Shown: piece after piece, positions 56,073 to 64,000 of the stretch
How the letters are laid out: each line of letters begins with the position of its first letter
Position numbering within the stretch: position 1 is the first letter of the stretch
Source: Streptomyces piniterrae
GTDB taxonomy: Bacteria > Actinomycetota > Actinomycetes > Streptomycetales > Streptomycetaceae
Reading direction: 5' to 3'
Assembly: GCF_005048155.1 (NCBI RefSeq)
Contig: NZ_SUMB01000003.1
Coordinates: 496,001 to 560,000, forward strand
DNA: 64,000 nt
The notes under the pieces: model-generated
What the model was told of the DNA's origin: nothing
Seen by the model: only the letters and a program-made list of their open reading frames with translations
Database searches by the model: none
Position numbers and translations under genes: made by a program

Positions 56073-57164
56073 GTGCACTGGTCCGCTTCTCCGGCCACCG
56101 CCGGACAACTGGGCGCCTCGTCACCCGGCTCGATCAGCCCGTCCTCGCTCGACGAGGCCACCGAGAAGGCCACCAACGCCGCCGGCTGGGTGGAGGAGAA
56201 CTGGGGGACGTGGGTCGAGTCCGGCCTGCGGATCCTGCTGATCGTCGTGATCGCGGTGGTGCTGCGGCATGTGATACGCCGCACGATCACCAAGCTCATC
56301 GAGCGGATGAACCGCACCGCGGCCGCCGCCGAGGGCACCGCGCTGAGCGGCCTCCTGGTCAACGCCGAGCGCCGCCGCCAGCGCTCCGAGGCCATCGGCT
56401 CGGTGCTGCGCAGCGTCGCCTCCTTCGCGATCATGGGCACCGCCGCGCTGATGGTGCTCGCCACCCTCAAGATCGACCTGGCGCCGCTGCTGGCCAGCGC
56501 GGGGGTGGCCGGTGTCGCGATCGGTTTCGGCGCCCGCAACCTCGTCACCGACTTCCTCTCCGGCGTCTTCATGATCCTTGAGGACCAGTACGGCGTCGGT
56601 GACGAGATCGACGCCGGCGTGGCCACCGGCACGGTCATCGAGGTCGGGCTGCGGGTGACCAAGCTGCGCGGCCCCAACGGCGCCATCTGGTACATCCGCA
56701 ACGGCGAGGTCAAGCGGATCGGCAACCTCAGCCAGGGCTGGTCGACGGCCCAGGTCGACGTCCAGCTCGCCGCCGACCAGGACCTGGAGCGGGCCCGCGA
56801 CATCATCACCGCCGCCGGCGAGGTGATGTCCAAGGCCGAGCCCTGGAACGAGCGGCTGTGGGAGCCGGTGGAGGTGCTCGGCCTGAGCGAGGTGCACCTC
56901 GACACGGTCACCCTGACCGTCTCGGCCAAGACCATGCCCGGCAAGGCGCTGGGCGTCGAACGCGAACTGCGCTGGCGCATCAAGCGCGCCCTGGACGCCG
57001 CCGACATCCGGCTGGCGCCGCGTCCGGCCCCGGAGGAGGAGCAGGAACAGGAAGGCGTGGCCGACCCCACCGCCGCCATGGCCGCGCCTTCGGCCCTGAA
57101 CAACCCGACCTCCCCGCAGTCGCTGGCGTCGGATCCGCTCTCCCGGGCGAGCCTCGGGAAGTAG
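56073..57164 (+). CDS. MscS-family mechanosensitive ion channel protein
   Basis: 363 residues from GTG 56073 with a GAAGG stretch upstream; GTG 55968 would add 35 poorly protein-like residues. Two or three N-terminal helices, then the pore-lining TM3 and beta-domain signature LLASAGVAGVAIGFGARNLVTDFLSGVFMILEDQYGVGDEIDAG, and the vestibule segment TVIEVGLRVTKLRGPNGAIWYIRNGEVKRIGNLSQGWSTA. A long Pro/Glu/Ala-rich tail ends the protein. It releases solutes on hypo-osmotic shock. Monocistronic. Confidence 0.92.
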   Translation: MHWSASPATAGQLGASSPGSISPSSLDEATEKATNAAGWVEENWGTWVESGLRILLIVVIAVVLRHVIRRTITKLIERMNRTAAAAEGTALSGLLVNAERRRQRSEAIGSVLRSVASFAIMGTAALMVLATLKIDLAPLLASAGVAGVAIGFGARNLVTDFLSGVFMILEDQYGVGDEIDAGVATGTVIEVGLRVTKLRGPNGAIWYIRNGEVKRIGNLSQGWSTAQVDVQLAADQDLERARDIITAAGEVMSKAEPWNERLWEPVEVLGLSEVHLDTVTLTVSAKTMPGKALGVERELRWRIKRALDAADIRLAPRPAPEEEQEQEGVADPTAAMAAPSALNNPTSPQSLASDPLSRASLGK

Positions 57165-57312
57165 CCACCGTGGAGTAGCCGCCGCCGAAGTGGCCCGCAC
57201 CCGGGGACATGTGGTCCAGATCACATGCCCCCGGGTCATACATCCCTCTCCCCCGCTCCGTGTCCCGGGTGTCAGCACCAACGACACGTACGACGGAGAA
57301 GGAGACTTCACC

Positions 57313-57675
57313 ATGAAGATCCGCAAGCGCGTGGCCACGGGGGCCGTCGCATCGGTCCTGATGATCGGCAGCGCGGCGGCCCTGACCGCCGCCGCCCCCG
57401 CTTCCGCCGCGCCGTCCACCACGGCGGTCCGGCACACGGACGCCCGTATCGCCAACGAGCTCAACTGCACCACCACCTCCGACGGCCGTACGGGCACCGC
57501 GGACTGCACCAACAACACCAACCGCACCATCGCCTTCCGCGCGACCGTGGTCTGCGGCGAATGGCCGGACCAGACCGGGCCCTGGAAGACCCTCAACCCC
57601 GGCGCCCGCGACAACTCCGCGGCCACCTGCGAACACGGCACCGGCGTCGGCAGCGTCGGCCGGGAAGAGGGCTGA
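57313..57675 (+). CDS. Small secreted protein with four cysteines
   Basis: 120 residues from ATG 57313, with AAGGAG 9 nt upstream; the in-frame GTG 57190 is leader. Signal peptide KIRKRVATGAVASVLMIGSAAALTAAAPASA, cleavage likely after Ala-Ser-Ala. Mature part with Cys52, Cys65, Cys81 and Cys106, which may form two disulfides, in a Thr/Asn-rich sequence (CTTTSDGRTGTADCTNNTNRTI). Resembles short secreted Streptomyces proteins of unknown function. Confidence 0.8.
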   Translation: MKIRKRVATGAVASVLMIGSAAALTAAAPASAAPSTTAVRHTDARIANELNCTTTSDGRTGTADCTNNTNRTIAFRATVVCGEWPDQTGPWKTLNPGARDNSAATCEHGTGVGSVGREEG

Positions 57676-57847
57676 GCGGACGGACCGCCTCAGAGGCTCC
57701 GTCGAGGGCCTGTCGACCTGAGGCGCACACAGGACTTGGAGCTCGGGTCGGCGCCTGACGCACGGACACCCAACCCCCGGCTTCCGGCTTCCGGCTTTCG
57801 TGAAGTCGACCCGTTGGAACCATTGACGGAGCCCCGGCCCGCGACCT

Positions 57848-57880
57848 ACCTTCCTGTTCATCGATTGGAAGGTTTCCTAA
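57848..57880. promoter_or_regulatory. CsnR-type operator candidate overlapping the csnR promoter
   Basis: TGGAAGGTTTCCT (57866-57878) contains the imperfect palindrome GGAA-n3-TTCC. It lies just upstream of csnR and resembles the GGAAA-n-TTTCC palindromes I recall for the CsnR repressor. A second perfect repeat ACCTTCC / GGAAGGT (57848-57854, 57867-57873) overlaps it. The literature motif was not checked here. Confidence 0.5.
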
Positions 57881-57883
57881 CAG

Positions 57884-59092
57884 ATGCGGGGGCGTGTGAT
57901 GGCCGGTGGGCAGGGCAGGCAGGGAACCCCCGGGACGCCGCGGGTGTTGCGGGCCATGAACGACCGGGCCGCGCTCGATCTGCTCGTCTCGCAGGGCCCG
58001 TTGACCCGTACCCAGATCGGTGAGCTGACCGGGCTGTCGAAACCGACCGCCTCACAGCTGCTGGCGCGCCTGGAGGCCGCCGGGCTGGTGCGGACGACCG
58101 GGAACGTGACCGGGCGGCCCGGACCCAATGCGCAGTTGTACGAGGTCAACCCGGTCGCGGCGCATGTGGCCGCGCTGGCCGTGGACCAGGAGGGGATCAC
58201 GGCGGTGGTCGCCGACATCACCGGGCGGGTGCTCGGGGAGGAACGGGTCGGCACGGACGCGGTGGATGACGAGGCGCCCAACCGGGTCGCGCGGCTGGTG
58301 GCCGAGGCCGTGGACGGGGCGCTGGCCAAGGCCGGGCTGGGGCGCGAGCAGCTGCACGGGGCGGTGATCGGCACGCCCGGCGCACTGGACCCGCGGACCG
58401 GCGCGCTGCGCTACGCGCCCCATCTGCCCGGCTGGCACTCGCGGCGGCTGAAGGAAGAGCTGACCGAGGCGCTGGGCACGCCCCTCGTCATCGAGAACGA
58501 CGTCAATCTGGCGGCCGTCGCCGAGCAGCATGACGGGGCCGCACAGGACTTCGACGACTTCGTGCTGGTGTGGGCCGATGAAGGGGTCGGCGCCGCGATC
58601 GTCCTGGGCGGGCAGTTGCTGCGCGGAGCCACCGGCGGCGCGGGCGAGATCGGGTATATGCCGCTGCCCGGGGCCCCGCTGTCCCGGGGCGGCGACCGCA
58701 GCGCGGCCCGCCCGGATGCCGGCGGCGGATTCCAGCGGCTCGTCGGGGCGCCGAGTGTGATCGAGCTGGCGTGGGAGTACGGCGCCCCGGAGGTCCGTAC
58801 GGTCGCGGAGGCGCTGGAGCGCGACGAGGTGCGGGAGGAGGTCGCACGCCGGCTGGCGACGGGGCTCGCGGCCGTGGTCGCGGTCGTCGACCCGCGGCTG
58901 GTGGTGCTGTCCGGCGAGGTCGCCCAGGCCGGCGGGGAGCCGCTGCGGGCTCTGGTCGAGGAGGAGTTCACCGGGCTCGCGCTGCCCCGCCCGGAACTGC
59001 GTATCAGCGATATCGGCGGCAACCCCATTCTCATCGGCGCATTGCGGACGGCGCTCGCCGAGGCGCGCGACGCGGTGTTCGACACCGCCTGA
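57884..59092 (+). CDS. csnR: ROK-family transcriptional repressor (CsnR-like)
   Basis: 402 residues. N-terminal winged-helix (RAALDLLVSQGPLTRTQIGELTGLSKPTASQLLARLEAAGLV), then a ROK sugar-kinase-like domain (about 85-400) with VIENDVNLAAVAEQ, IVLGGQLLRGATGGAGEIG and a glycine-rich region. The position of a zinc site (typically CGCxGC) is not obvious. The order csnR, binding protein, two permeases, GH4, kinase is that of the Streptomyces csnR-K operon, which takes up glucosamine oligosaccharides and represses chitosanase genes. ATG 57884 has no ribosome site; ATG 57899 is an alternative. Confidence 0.85.
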   Translation: MRGRVMAGGQGRQGTPGTPRVLRAMNDRAALDLLVSQGPLTRTQIGELTGLSKPTASQLLARLEAAGLVRTTGNVTGRPGPNAQLYEVNPVAAHVAALAVDQEGITAVVADITGRVLGEERVGTDAVDDEAPNRVARLVAEAVDGALAKAGLGREQLHGAVIGTPGALDPRTGALRYAPHLPGWHSRRLKEELTEALGTPLVIENDVNLAAVAEQHDGAAQDFDDFVLVWADEGVGAAIVLGGQLLRGATGGAGEIGYMPLPGAPLSRGGDRSAARPDAGGGFQRLVGAPSVIELAWEYGAPEVRTVAEALERDEVREEVARRLATGLAAVVAVVDPRLVVLSGEVAQAGGEPLRALVEEEFTGLALPRPELRISDIGGNPILIGALRTALAEARDAVFDTA

Positions 59093-59195
59093 GCATTCCG
59101 CGAAATGCCGGACGCTCCACGCGCCCGGCCGGACTCGCTCGTTTCCTGTAACCCGGCACCATCCCGACTTCCCCTGCCGTAAAGGAAGTTCCGCC

Positions 59196-60536
59196 ATGCC
59201 GTTTCCGCGCATGCGCACATTTCTTTCCGTGGCGCTGGCCGGCGCCGGGCTGCTCGTCCCGGGGTGCGCCCATCCGAGTGTCGGCAGTGACCGTGACGAT
59301 CCGGCGAAGCCGGTCACGCTCAGGTTCTGGCACGGCTGGTCGAATGCGGGGGAGGTGAAGGCCATCGAGGACAGCGTCGCCCGCTTCGAGAAGCTGCACC
59401 CCAACATCACGGTGAAGGTGATCGGGAACGTCACCGACGAGACGGTGAATCAGGTGCTGCGGGCGGGCGGGGACGAGGCGCCGGATGTGGTGTCGTCGTT
59501 CACCACCAACAACGTCGGGCAGTACTGCTCGTCCGGAATGTGGGCGGATCTCGATCCGTTCATGAGAAAGACCGGCGTGGACAAGGAGAAGGTCTTCCCG
59601 AAGACCTTCCTCGAATACACCAGTTATGAGGGCAGGCAGTGCGCCCTGCCGCTGCTCGCCGATGCCTACGGGCTCTACTACAACAAGGACGCCTTCAAAG
59701 AAGCCGGTATCGCGCGCCCGCCGCGGACGATGTCGGAACTGAGGCGGGCTGCCGTGAAGCTCACCCGACGCACCGGGGACGGGTCGTACGAGCGGGTCGG
59801 GATCATGCCCAACTTCCGGTTCTACGAGAACAGTCCGGACCGGTTGTTCGCGCAGTGGGGGCCGGCGTACTTCGACCGGCAGGGCAAGGCACGGCTGGCC
59901 GAGGACCCCCGTACGAAGGAGTTCTTCGCCACCCAGCGCGCGCTGATCCGGGCGCAGGGCGGCTATGCGGCGCTGGAGAGGTTCCGTGCCACCTTCGGCG
60001 ATGAGATGTCCTCGCAGAACGCCTTTCTGACGCAGAAGGTGGCGATGCATATGGACGGCGAATGGCGCGGGCTGATGCTGAAGGACCAGAAGGCGAAGTT
60101 CGGTTGGGGCACGGCCCCGATGCCGGTGCCGGACGACCGGGCGGATACCTACGGACGCGGCTGTCTGACCGGTACGGTCGCGGGGATCGCACACAGCAGC
60201 CGGCATCAGAACGCGGCATGGGAACTGGTGAGGTTCCTGACCGTGAACACGGATCAGGTGGTCCGGTTCGCGAATGCCATCCACAACGTGCCGTCGACGA
60301 AAGCGGCGCTGAAGTCACCGGAACTGGACACCGATCCGACGTTCCGCACCTTCCTCGATATCGCACGGAACCCGTACAGCACCGCCATTCCGCCGTCCGT
60401 CAACGGCGGCCAGTACATCGTCACGCTGCGGGACTTCGCCTACGACGTCGAGGCGGGAAAGGTCCCCGATCTGGACCGGGGGCTGCGCGGGCTCGATGCG
60501 CAGATCGACGCCGACAACCTTCAGTCCCAGAACTGA
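59196..60536 (+). CDS. csnE: Sugar-binding lipoprotein of an ABC importer (CsnE-like)
   Basis: 446 residues from ATG 59196 with AAAGGAAG upstream. Lipoprotein signal ending LLVPGC (Cys at residue ~26; -2 position is Pro, unusual but acceptable). The mature protein is a bacterial solute-binding protein: VTLRFWHGWSNAGEVKAIEDSVARFEKLHPNITVKVIGN, then QVLRAGGDEAPDVVSSF. Context implies glucosamine oligosaccharides. It is 103 bp after csnR and 52 bp before csnF. Confidence 0.9.
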   Translation: MPFPRMRTFLSVALAGAGLLVPGCAHPSVGSDRDDPAKPVTLRFWHGWSNAGEVKAIEDSVARFEKLHPNITVKVIGNVTDETVNQVLRAGGDEAPDVVSSFTTNNVGQYCSSGMWADLDPFMRKTGVDKEKVFPKTFLEYTSYEGRQCALPLLADAYGLYYNKDAFKEAGIARPPRTMSELRRAAVKLTRRTGDGSYERVGIMPNFRFYENSPDRLFAQWGPAYFDRQGKARLAEDPRTKEFFATQRALIRAQGGYAALERFRATFGDEMSSQNAFLTQKVAMHMDGEWRGLMLKDQKAKFGWGTAPMPVPDDRADTYGRGCLTGTVAGIAHSSRHQNAAWELVRFLTVNTDQVVRFANAIHNVPSTKAALKSPELDTDPTFRTFLDIARNPYSTAIPPSVNGGQYIVTLRDFAYDVEAGKVPDLDRGLRGLDAQIDADNLQSQN

Positions 60537-60588
60537 CGAGACCTGACGAGAACCGACGAGAACCGACGAGAGCCGACGGAGATCTGCC

Positions 60589-61557
60589 ATGGCATCCAGC
60601 AGCCTCGCACCACCACCCGGGCTTCGGCGCAGGCGCAACCGTGCGCGGCTGCGAACCGCCGGTTTTCTCTCCCCGTGGCTGATCGGCTTCTCGGTCTTCT
60701 TCGCCTATCCGCTGATCGCCACCGTCTATTTCTCGTTCATGCACTACAACCAGATCGAGGAGCCCGATTTCGTCGGGCTGCGGAACTGGAAATACGTACT
60801 GACGCAGATGCCGCTGTTCGGGCCGGCGCTGTGGAACACGCTGTGGCTGGTCGTGGTGATGGTCGCGCTGCGGATCGTCTTCGGGCTGGGCATCGGCCTC
60901 CTCGTCACCAAGATCAAGTCGGCCACCGGCTTCTTCCGTACGGCGTTCTATCTGCCGTATCTGGCGCCCCCGGTGGCCGCGACCGTGGCCTTCGTCTTCC
61001 TGCTCAACCCCGGAACCGGGCCGGTCAACGGCATCCTCGGCGCCCTCGGCATCCCGGCGCCCGCCTGGTTCAACGACCCCGGCTGGGCCAAGCCCTCCCT
61101 CGTCATGCTGTCCCTGTGGGGCATCGGCGACCTCATGGTGATCTTCATGGCGGCGCTGCTGGACGTGCCGAAGGAGCAGTACGAGGCCGCCGAGCTGGAC
61201 GGGGCGGGCGCCTGGCGGAAATTCCGTTACGTCACCTGGCCGTCCATCACGCCGATCGTGATGTTCGCGGTGGTCACCGGCGTCGTCCAGACCATGCAGT
61301 ACTACACCCAGGCACTCGTCGCCGGAAAACTCGCGTCCGGGGTCTCCGTCGGGCCCGGCTCGGTCGTCCAGCCCGGCTATCCGGAACACTCCACGCTCAC
61401 CGTCCCGCAGCTCGTCTACTCACTGGGCTTCCAGAACTTCAACACCGGCGCGGCGTGTGTGCTCTCGCTCGTGCTGTTCGTCATCGCCATGGCCGTCACC
61501 ACCCTGCTGATGCGCAAGCGCGCCGGCCTGCTCCCGGCGGAGGACCGATCCGTATGA
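60589..61557 (+). CDS. csnF: ABC sugar transporter permease (CsnF-like, MalF type)
   Basis: 322 residues from ATG 60589. Six helices; N-terminal RARLRTAGFLSPWLIGFSVFFAYPLIATVYFSFM. EAA loop is EQYEAAELDGAGAWRKFRYVTWPSITP, the site for contact with the ATPase. Its TGA overlaps the ATG of csnG by 4 bp. A run of direct repeats (ACCGACGAG) precedes it. Confidence 0.93.
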   Translation: MASSSLAPPPGLRRRRNRARLRTAGFLSPWLIGFSVFFAYPLIATVYFSFMHYNQIEEPDFVGLRNWKYVLTQMPLFGPALWNTLWLVVVMVALRIVFGLGIGLLVTKIKSATGFFRTAFYLPYLAPPVAATVAFVFLLNPGTGPVNGILGALGIPAPAWFNDPGWAKPSLVMLSLWGIGDLMVIFMAALLDVPKEQYEAAELDGAGAWRKFRYVTWPSITPIVMFAVVTGVVQTMQYYTQALVAGKLASGVSVGPGSVVQPGYPEHSTLTVPQLVYSLGFQNFNTGAACVLSLVLFVIAMAVTTLLMRKRAGLLPAEDRSV

Positions 61558-62483
61558 CCACGACGACTGCGTCCGACCTGGCCTCCACGACTCCACGCGC
61601 ACCGGGCACACGGGCCCGCACGGCCGCCCCCGACCGCGGCCCGGCGGCGCGCGCCCGCCGCAGGCGGCTGCTGCACTGGATCGCCGTGCACGCCGTGGCC
61701 GTCGCCGCCGCCCTCTTCTTCGTCCTCCCCTTCGTCTTCGTCCTCCTGACCTCCGTCATGAGCGACGACCAGGCGATGAGCGGCGAACTGTGGCCGGATG
61801 AATGGAACTGGTCGAACTACGCCACGGTCTTCCGGACCCCGGGGTTCCTGGACTGGTGGAAGAACTCCCTGCTGTACGCGGGGCTCGGCACCCTCTTCAC
61901 CGTCGGCTCGGCCGTCCCCGTCGCGTACGCCCTCGCCAGGTTCCGCTTCCGCGGCCGCCGTACGGCGATGATCCTGGTCATCGCCACGATGATGCTGCCG
62001 CCGCAGGTCATCGTCGTCCCGATGTATCTGGTCTGGGCGCAGCAGCTGCATCTGTCCGGCTCGCTGTGGCCGCTGATCATCCCGATGGCGTTCGGCGACG
62101 CGTACTCGATCTTCCTGCTGCGGCAGTTCCTGCTGACCATTCCGCAGGAGTACATCGAAGCGGCGAAGGTGGACGGCTGCGGGGAGCTGCGCACCCTGCT
62201 GAAGGTCGTCGTGCCGATGGCCAGGCCGGGCCTCGCGGCGGTCGCGCTCTTCCAGTTCTTCTTCTGCTGGAACGACTACTTCGGACCGCAGATCTACGCC
62301 GCGCAGAACCCCGCCTCCTGGACGCTCTCCTACGGTCTGGAGTCGTTCAAGACCGCGCACAGCGTCAACTGGAACCTGACGATGGCCGCGACGCTGCTGG
62401 TCATGGCCCCGGTCGTCATCGTTTTCTTCTTCGCACAGAGGGCCTTCGTCGAAGGCGTCAAGCTCACCGGAGTGAAGGGCTGA
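61554..62483 (+). CDS. csnG: ABC sugar transporter permease (CsnG-like, MalG type)
   Basis: 309 residues from ATG 61554, overlapping csnF by ATGA. N-terminal Thr/Ala/Arg-rich cytoplasmic stretch of ~40 residues, then six helices. EAA loop EYIEAAKVDGCGELRTLLKVVVPMARPG. No ATP-binding subunit is encoded in this operon; MsiK, which serves several Streptomyces sugar importers, is the expected partner. Confidence 0.93.
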   Translation: MTTTTASDLASTTPRAPGTRARTAAPDRGPAARARRRRLLHWIAVHAVAVAAALFFVLPFVFVLLTSVMSDDQAMSGELWPDEWNWSNYATVFRTPGFLDWWKNSLLYAGLGTLFTVGSAVPVAYALARFRFRGRRTAMILVIATMMLPPQVIVVPMYLVWAQQLHLSGSLWPLIIPMAFGDAYSIFLLRQFLLTIPQEYIEAAKVDGCGELRTLLKVVVPMARPGLAAVALFQFFFCWNDYFGPQIYAAQNPASWTLSYGLESFKTAHSVNWNLTMAATLLVMAPVVIVFFFAQRAFVEGVKLTGVKG

Positions 62484-62489
62484 TCATCC

Positions 62490-63887
62490 ATGCCGCAGTC
62501 CCCCCAAGGACGCCCGGCGTCCCCCCGGGCCCGGGTCAGACTCGCCGTGGTCGGCGGAGGCTCGACCTACACCCCCGAACTCGTCGACGGCTTCGCGCGG
62601 TTGCGTGACGCCCTGCCGCTGGAGGAACTCGTCCTCATCGACCCGGCCACCGAGCGGCTGGAGCTGATCGGCCGGCTGGCCCGCCGGATCTTCGCCCGGC
62701 AGGGCCACCCCGGGCGGGTCACCTGGACCGACGATCTGGACGCCGGTGTCGACGGCGCCGACGCGGTGCTGCTCCAGCTGCGGGTCGGCGGGCAGGCCGC
62801 CCGCAACCAGGACGAGACCTGGCCGCTGGACTGCGGCTGCGTCGGGCAGGAGACGACCGGCGCCGGCGGCCTGGCGAAGGCGCTGCGCACCGTTCCCGTC
62901 GTCCTCGGCATCGCGGAGCGGGTACGCCGCCGCAACCCCGATGCCTGGATCGTCGACTTCACCAACCCGGTGGGCATCGTCACCCGCGCGCTGCTCACCC
63001 ACGGCCACAAGGCCGTCGGACTGTGCAATGTGGCCATCGGCTTCCAGCGGAAGTTCGCCGCGCTGCTGGGGGTGGCACCGGACCAGGTCGAGCTGGACCA
63101 CATCGGCCTCAACCACCTCACCTGGGAGCGGGCCGTACGGGTCGGCGGCGAGGACGTACTGCCGAAGCTGCTCACCGAGCACGGCGAAGCCGTCGCCGAG
63201 GACCTGCGCATGCCCCGTCCGCTGCTCGACCGCCTCGGCGTCATCCCCTCCTACTACCTGCGCTACTACTACCGGCACGACGAGGTCGTACGGGAGCTGC
63301 GGAGCAAGCCGTCCCGGGCGGCGGAGGTCGCGGCCATCGAGAAGCGGCTGCTCGACCTGTACGCCGATCCGGCGCTGGACGAGAAGCCGGAGCTGCTGGG
63401 CAGGCGCGGCGGGGCGTTCTACTCGGAGGCGGCGGTGGCGCTCACCTCGTCCTTGCTGGGCGACACCGGCGACATCCAGATCGTCAACACCCTCAACCGC
63501 GGCACTCTTCCGTTCCTCCCCGACGATGCGGTGATCGAGGCCCCGGCGACGGTGGGCGCGGAGGGCGCGACACCGCTGCCCGTACGGCCGCTGGAGCCGC
63601 TCTTCGCCGGCCTGGTCGCCAACGTCACCGCCTACGAACACCTCGCCCTGGAGGCGGCGTTGGTGGGCTGCCGCGGCAGCGGGCGGCGGGAGGGCGGGAG
63701 GAACGCCGGGCGGGAGGGCGGGAGAAGCGCAGCGCGGGAGGGCGGGAGAAGCGCAGCGCGGGAGGGCGGGAGGAACGCCGTGTTCGCGGCTCTCCTCGCC
63801 CATCCCCTCATCGGCCAGAGCGACTACGCGGACCGGCTCACCGACGAGCTGATCGCACACAACCGGGAGCACCTCACGTGGGCCTGA
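62490..63887 (+). CDS. csnH: GH4 6-phospho-beta-glucosidase-like enzyme with an in-frame tandem repeat (CsnH-like)
   Basis: 465 residues. NAD-binding LAVVGGGSTYTPELVDGF, then LRVGGQAARNQDE, metal-ligand Cys in LCNVAIGFQRK and His in DHIGLNHLTW, YYLRYYY, and the C-terminal GLVANVTAYEHLALEAAL...LLAHPLIGQ. GH4 enzymes oxidise, eliminate and rehydrate the sugar, using NAD and Mn. Four 24-bp direct repeats at 63687-63782 insert about 32 Arg/Glu/Gly/Ala residues (REGGRSAA units) between two conserved C-terminal helices. The reading frame is kept. The kinase gene overlaps its end by 10 bp. Confidence 0.9.
   Translation: MPQSPQGRPASPRARVRLAVVGGGSTYTPELVDGFARLRDALPLEELVLIDPATERLELIGRLARRIFARQGHPGRVTWTDDLDAGVDGADAVLLQLRVGGQAARNQDETWPLDCGCVGQETTGAGGLAKALRTVPVVLGIAERVRRRNPDAWIVDFTNPVGIVTRALLTHGHKAVGLCNVAIGFQRKFAALLGVAPDQVELDHIGLNHLTWERAVRVGGEDVLPKLLTEHGEAVAEDLRMPRPLLDRLGVIPSYYLRYYYRHDEVVRELRSKPSRAAEVAAIEKRLLDLYADPALDEKPELLGRRGGAFYSEAAVALTSSLLGDTGDIQIVNTLNRGTLPFLPDDAVIEAPATVGAEGATPLPVRPLEPLFAGLVANVTAYEHLALEAALVGCRGSGRREGGRNAGREGGRSAAREGGRSAAREGGRNAVFAALLAHPLIGQSDYADRLTDELIAHNREHLTWA
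63687..63782 (+). repeat. Four tandem 24-bp repeats inside csnH
   Basis: Units start at 63687, 63711, 63735 and 63759. The first and last share CGGGAGGGCGGGAGGAACGC; the middle two are identical and read CGGGAGGGCGGGAGAAGCGC-AGCG. The unit length is a multiple of three, so the frame is kept. There are no spacers, so this is not a CRISPR array. Confidence 0.95.
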
Positions 63888-64000
63888 CCGGCGCGGCGCT
63901 CGCCATCGACGCGGGCAACAGCAAGACGGACGTGGCTCTGGTGGGCGCGGACGGGACGGTGCTCGGCACCGCCCGCGGCGGCGGGTTCCAGCCACCGGTG
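63878..64000 (+). CDS. csnK: Sugar kinase, BadF/BadG/N-acetylglucosamine-kinase type, 5' part (CsnK-like)
   Basis: 41 codons visible from GTG 63878; the rest lies beyond the window. LTGAALAIDAGNSKTDVALVGADGTVLG is the phosphate-1 motif of the actin-like ASKHA fold (DAGNSKTDVA). Ten bp overlap csnH, so the two are coupled. In the csnR-K operon this position encodes a kinase for imported glucosamine or its oligosaccharides. Confidence 0.85.
   Translation, partial: MGLTGAALAIDAGNSKTDVALVGADGTVLGTARGGGFQPPV

Noticed and set aside
55837..56241. Plus-strand frame around the MscS start
   Set aside because: Different frame from the channel gene, Arg/Pro-rich, and no ribosome site; a shadow.
63687..63782. 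CRISPR array
   Set aside because: The four 24-bp units are contiguous, without spacers, and lie in frame inside a gene.

Overview
The window is high-GC actinobacterial DNA that reads as Streptomyces chromosome core. Evidence: third codon positions are almost all G or C, GTG starts are common, and the gene order matches the conserved Streptomyces block mreBCD-pbp2-rodA / ndk-folC-valS / clpX-clpP2-clpP1-tig / sodF / asd / pepN / malQ / csnR-K. Family assignments come from reading protein motifs. Species cannot be fixed from this sequence, and no database search was run.

Layout. 0-1.5 kb: a truncated CYTH/CHAD protein, divergent from a small degenerate ATPase-fold protein with a 25-bp palindrome between them. 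1.5-8 kb (minus strand): the lateral-wall/spore-wall cluster mreB-mreC-mreD-PBP2-RodA. 8-15 kb: ndk, DUF4233, folC and valS, plus a polytopic membrane protein and a Pro/Gln/Gly/Tyr-tailed membrane protein. 15.9-20.5 kb: clpX, clpP2, clpP1 and trigger factor, with a ClgR-type site ahead of clpP1. 20.7-22.2 kb: tRNA-Pro, tRNA-Gly, a cupin, an ArsC-like protein and a 64-aa membrane protein. 22.8-27.3 kb: an acyltransferase, a decayed ABC ATPase, a SpoIIE-type phosphatase, an Nei-type glycosylase and rpiB. 27.5-33.1 kb: three paralogous amino-acid permeases interrupted by bioY. 33.2-45 kb: sodF with a Nur-type box, a mycothiol-dependent nitroreductase-like protein, two PepN paralogues, a putative PD-(D/E)XK-like protein, a Tat-exported phosphoesterase and asd. 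45-51.5 kb (minus strand): allantoicase, a LysR regulator, an acyl-ACP desaturase with tandem palindromic operators, a small membrane protein, malQ and a small acidic peptide with three 12-residue repeats. 51.9-57.7 kb: a secreted GH84 protein with a collagen-like tail, an HNH protein, an MscS channel and a small secreted protein. 57.9-64 kb: a csnR-K-type operon (ROK repressor, sugar-binding lipoprotein, two permeases, GH4 enzyme, kinase cut by the window end) for amino-sugar oligosaccharide uptake. It has no ATPase of its own, so it presumably uses the shared MsiK ATPase.

Most of the window is housekeeping. The least explained items are the repeat peptide beside malQ, the GH84 protein (altered catalytic pair and Gly-X-Y tail), the in-frame 24-bp tandem repeat inside the GH4 gene, the double operator before the desaturase, the 25-bp palindrome near 940 and the eroded ABC ATPase. 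No CRISPR array, insertion sequence, prophage or integrase was seen, and neither tRNA gene carries an integrated element.
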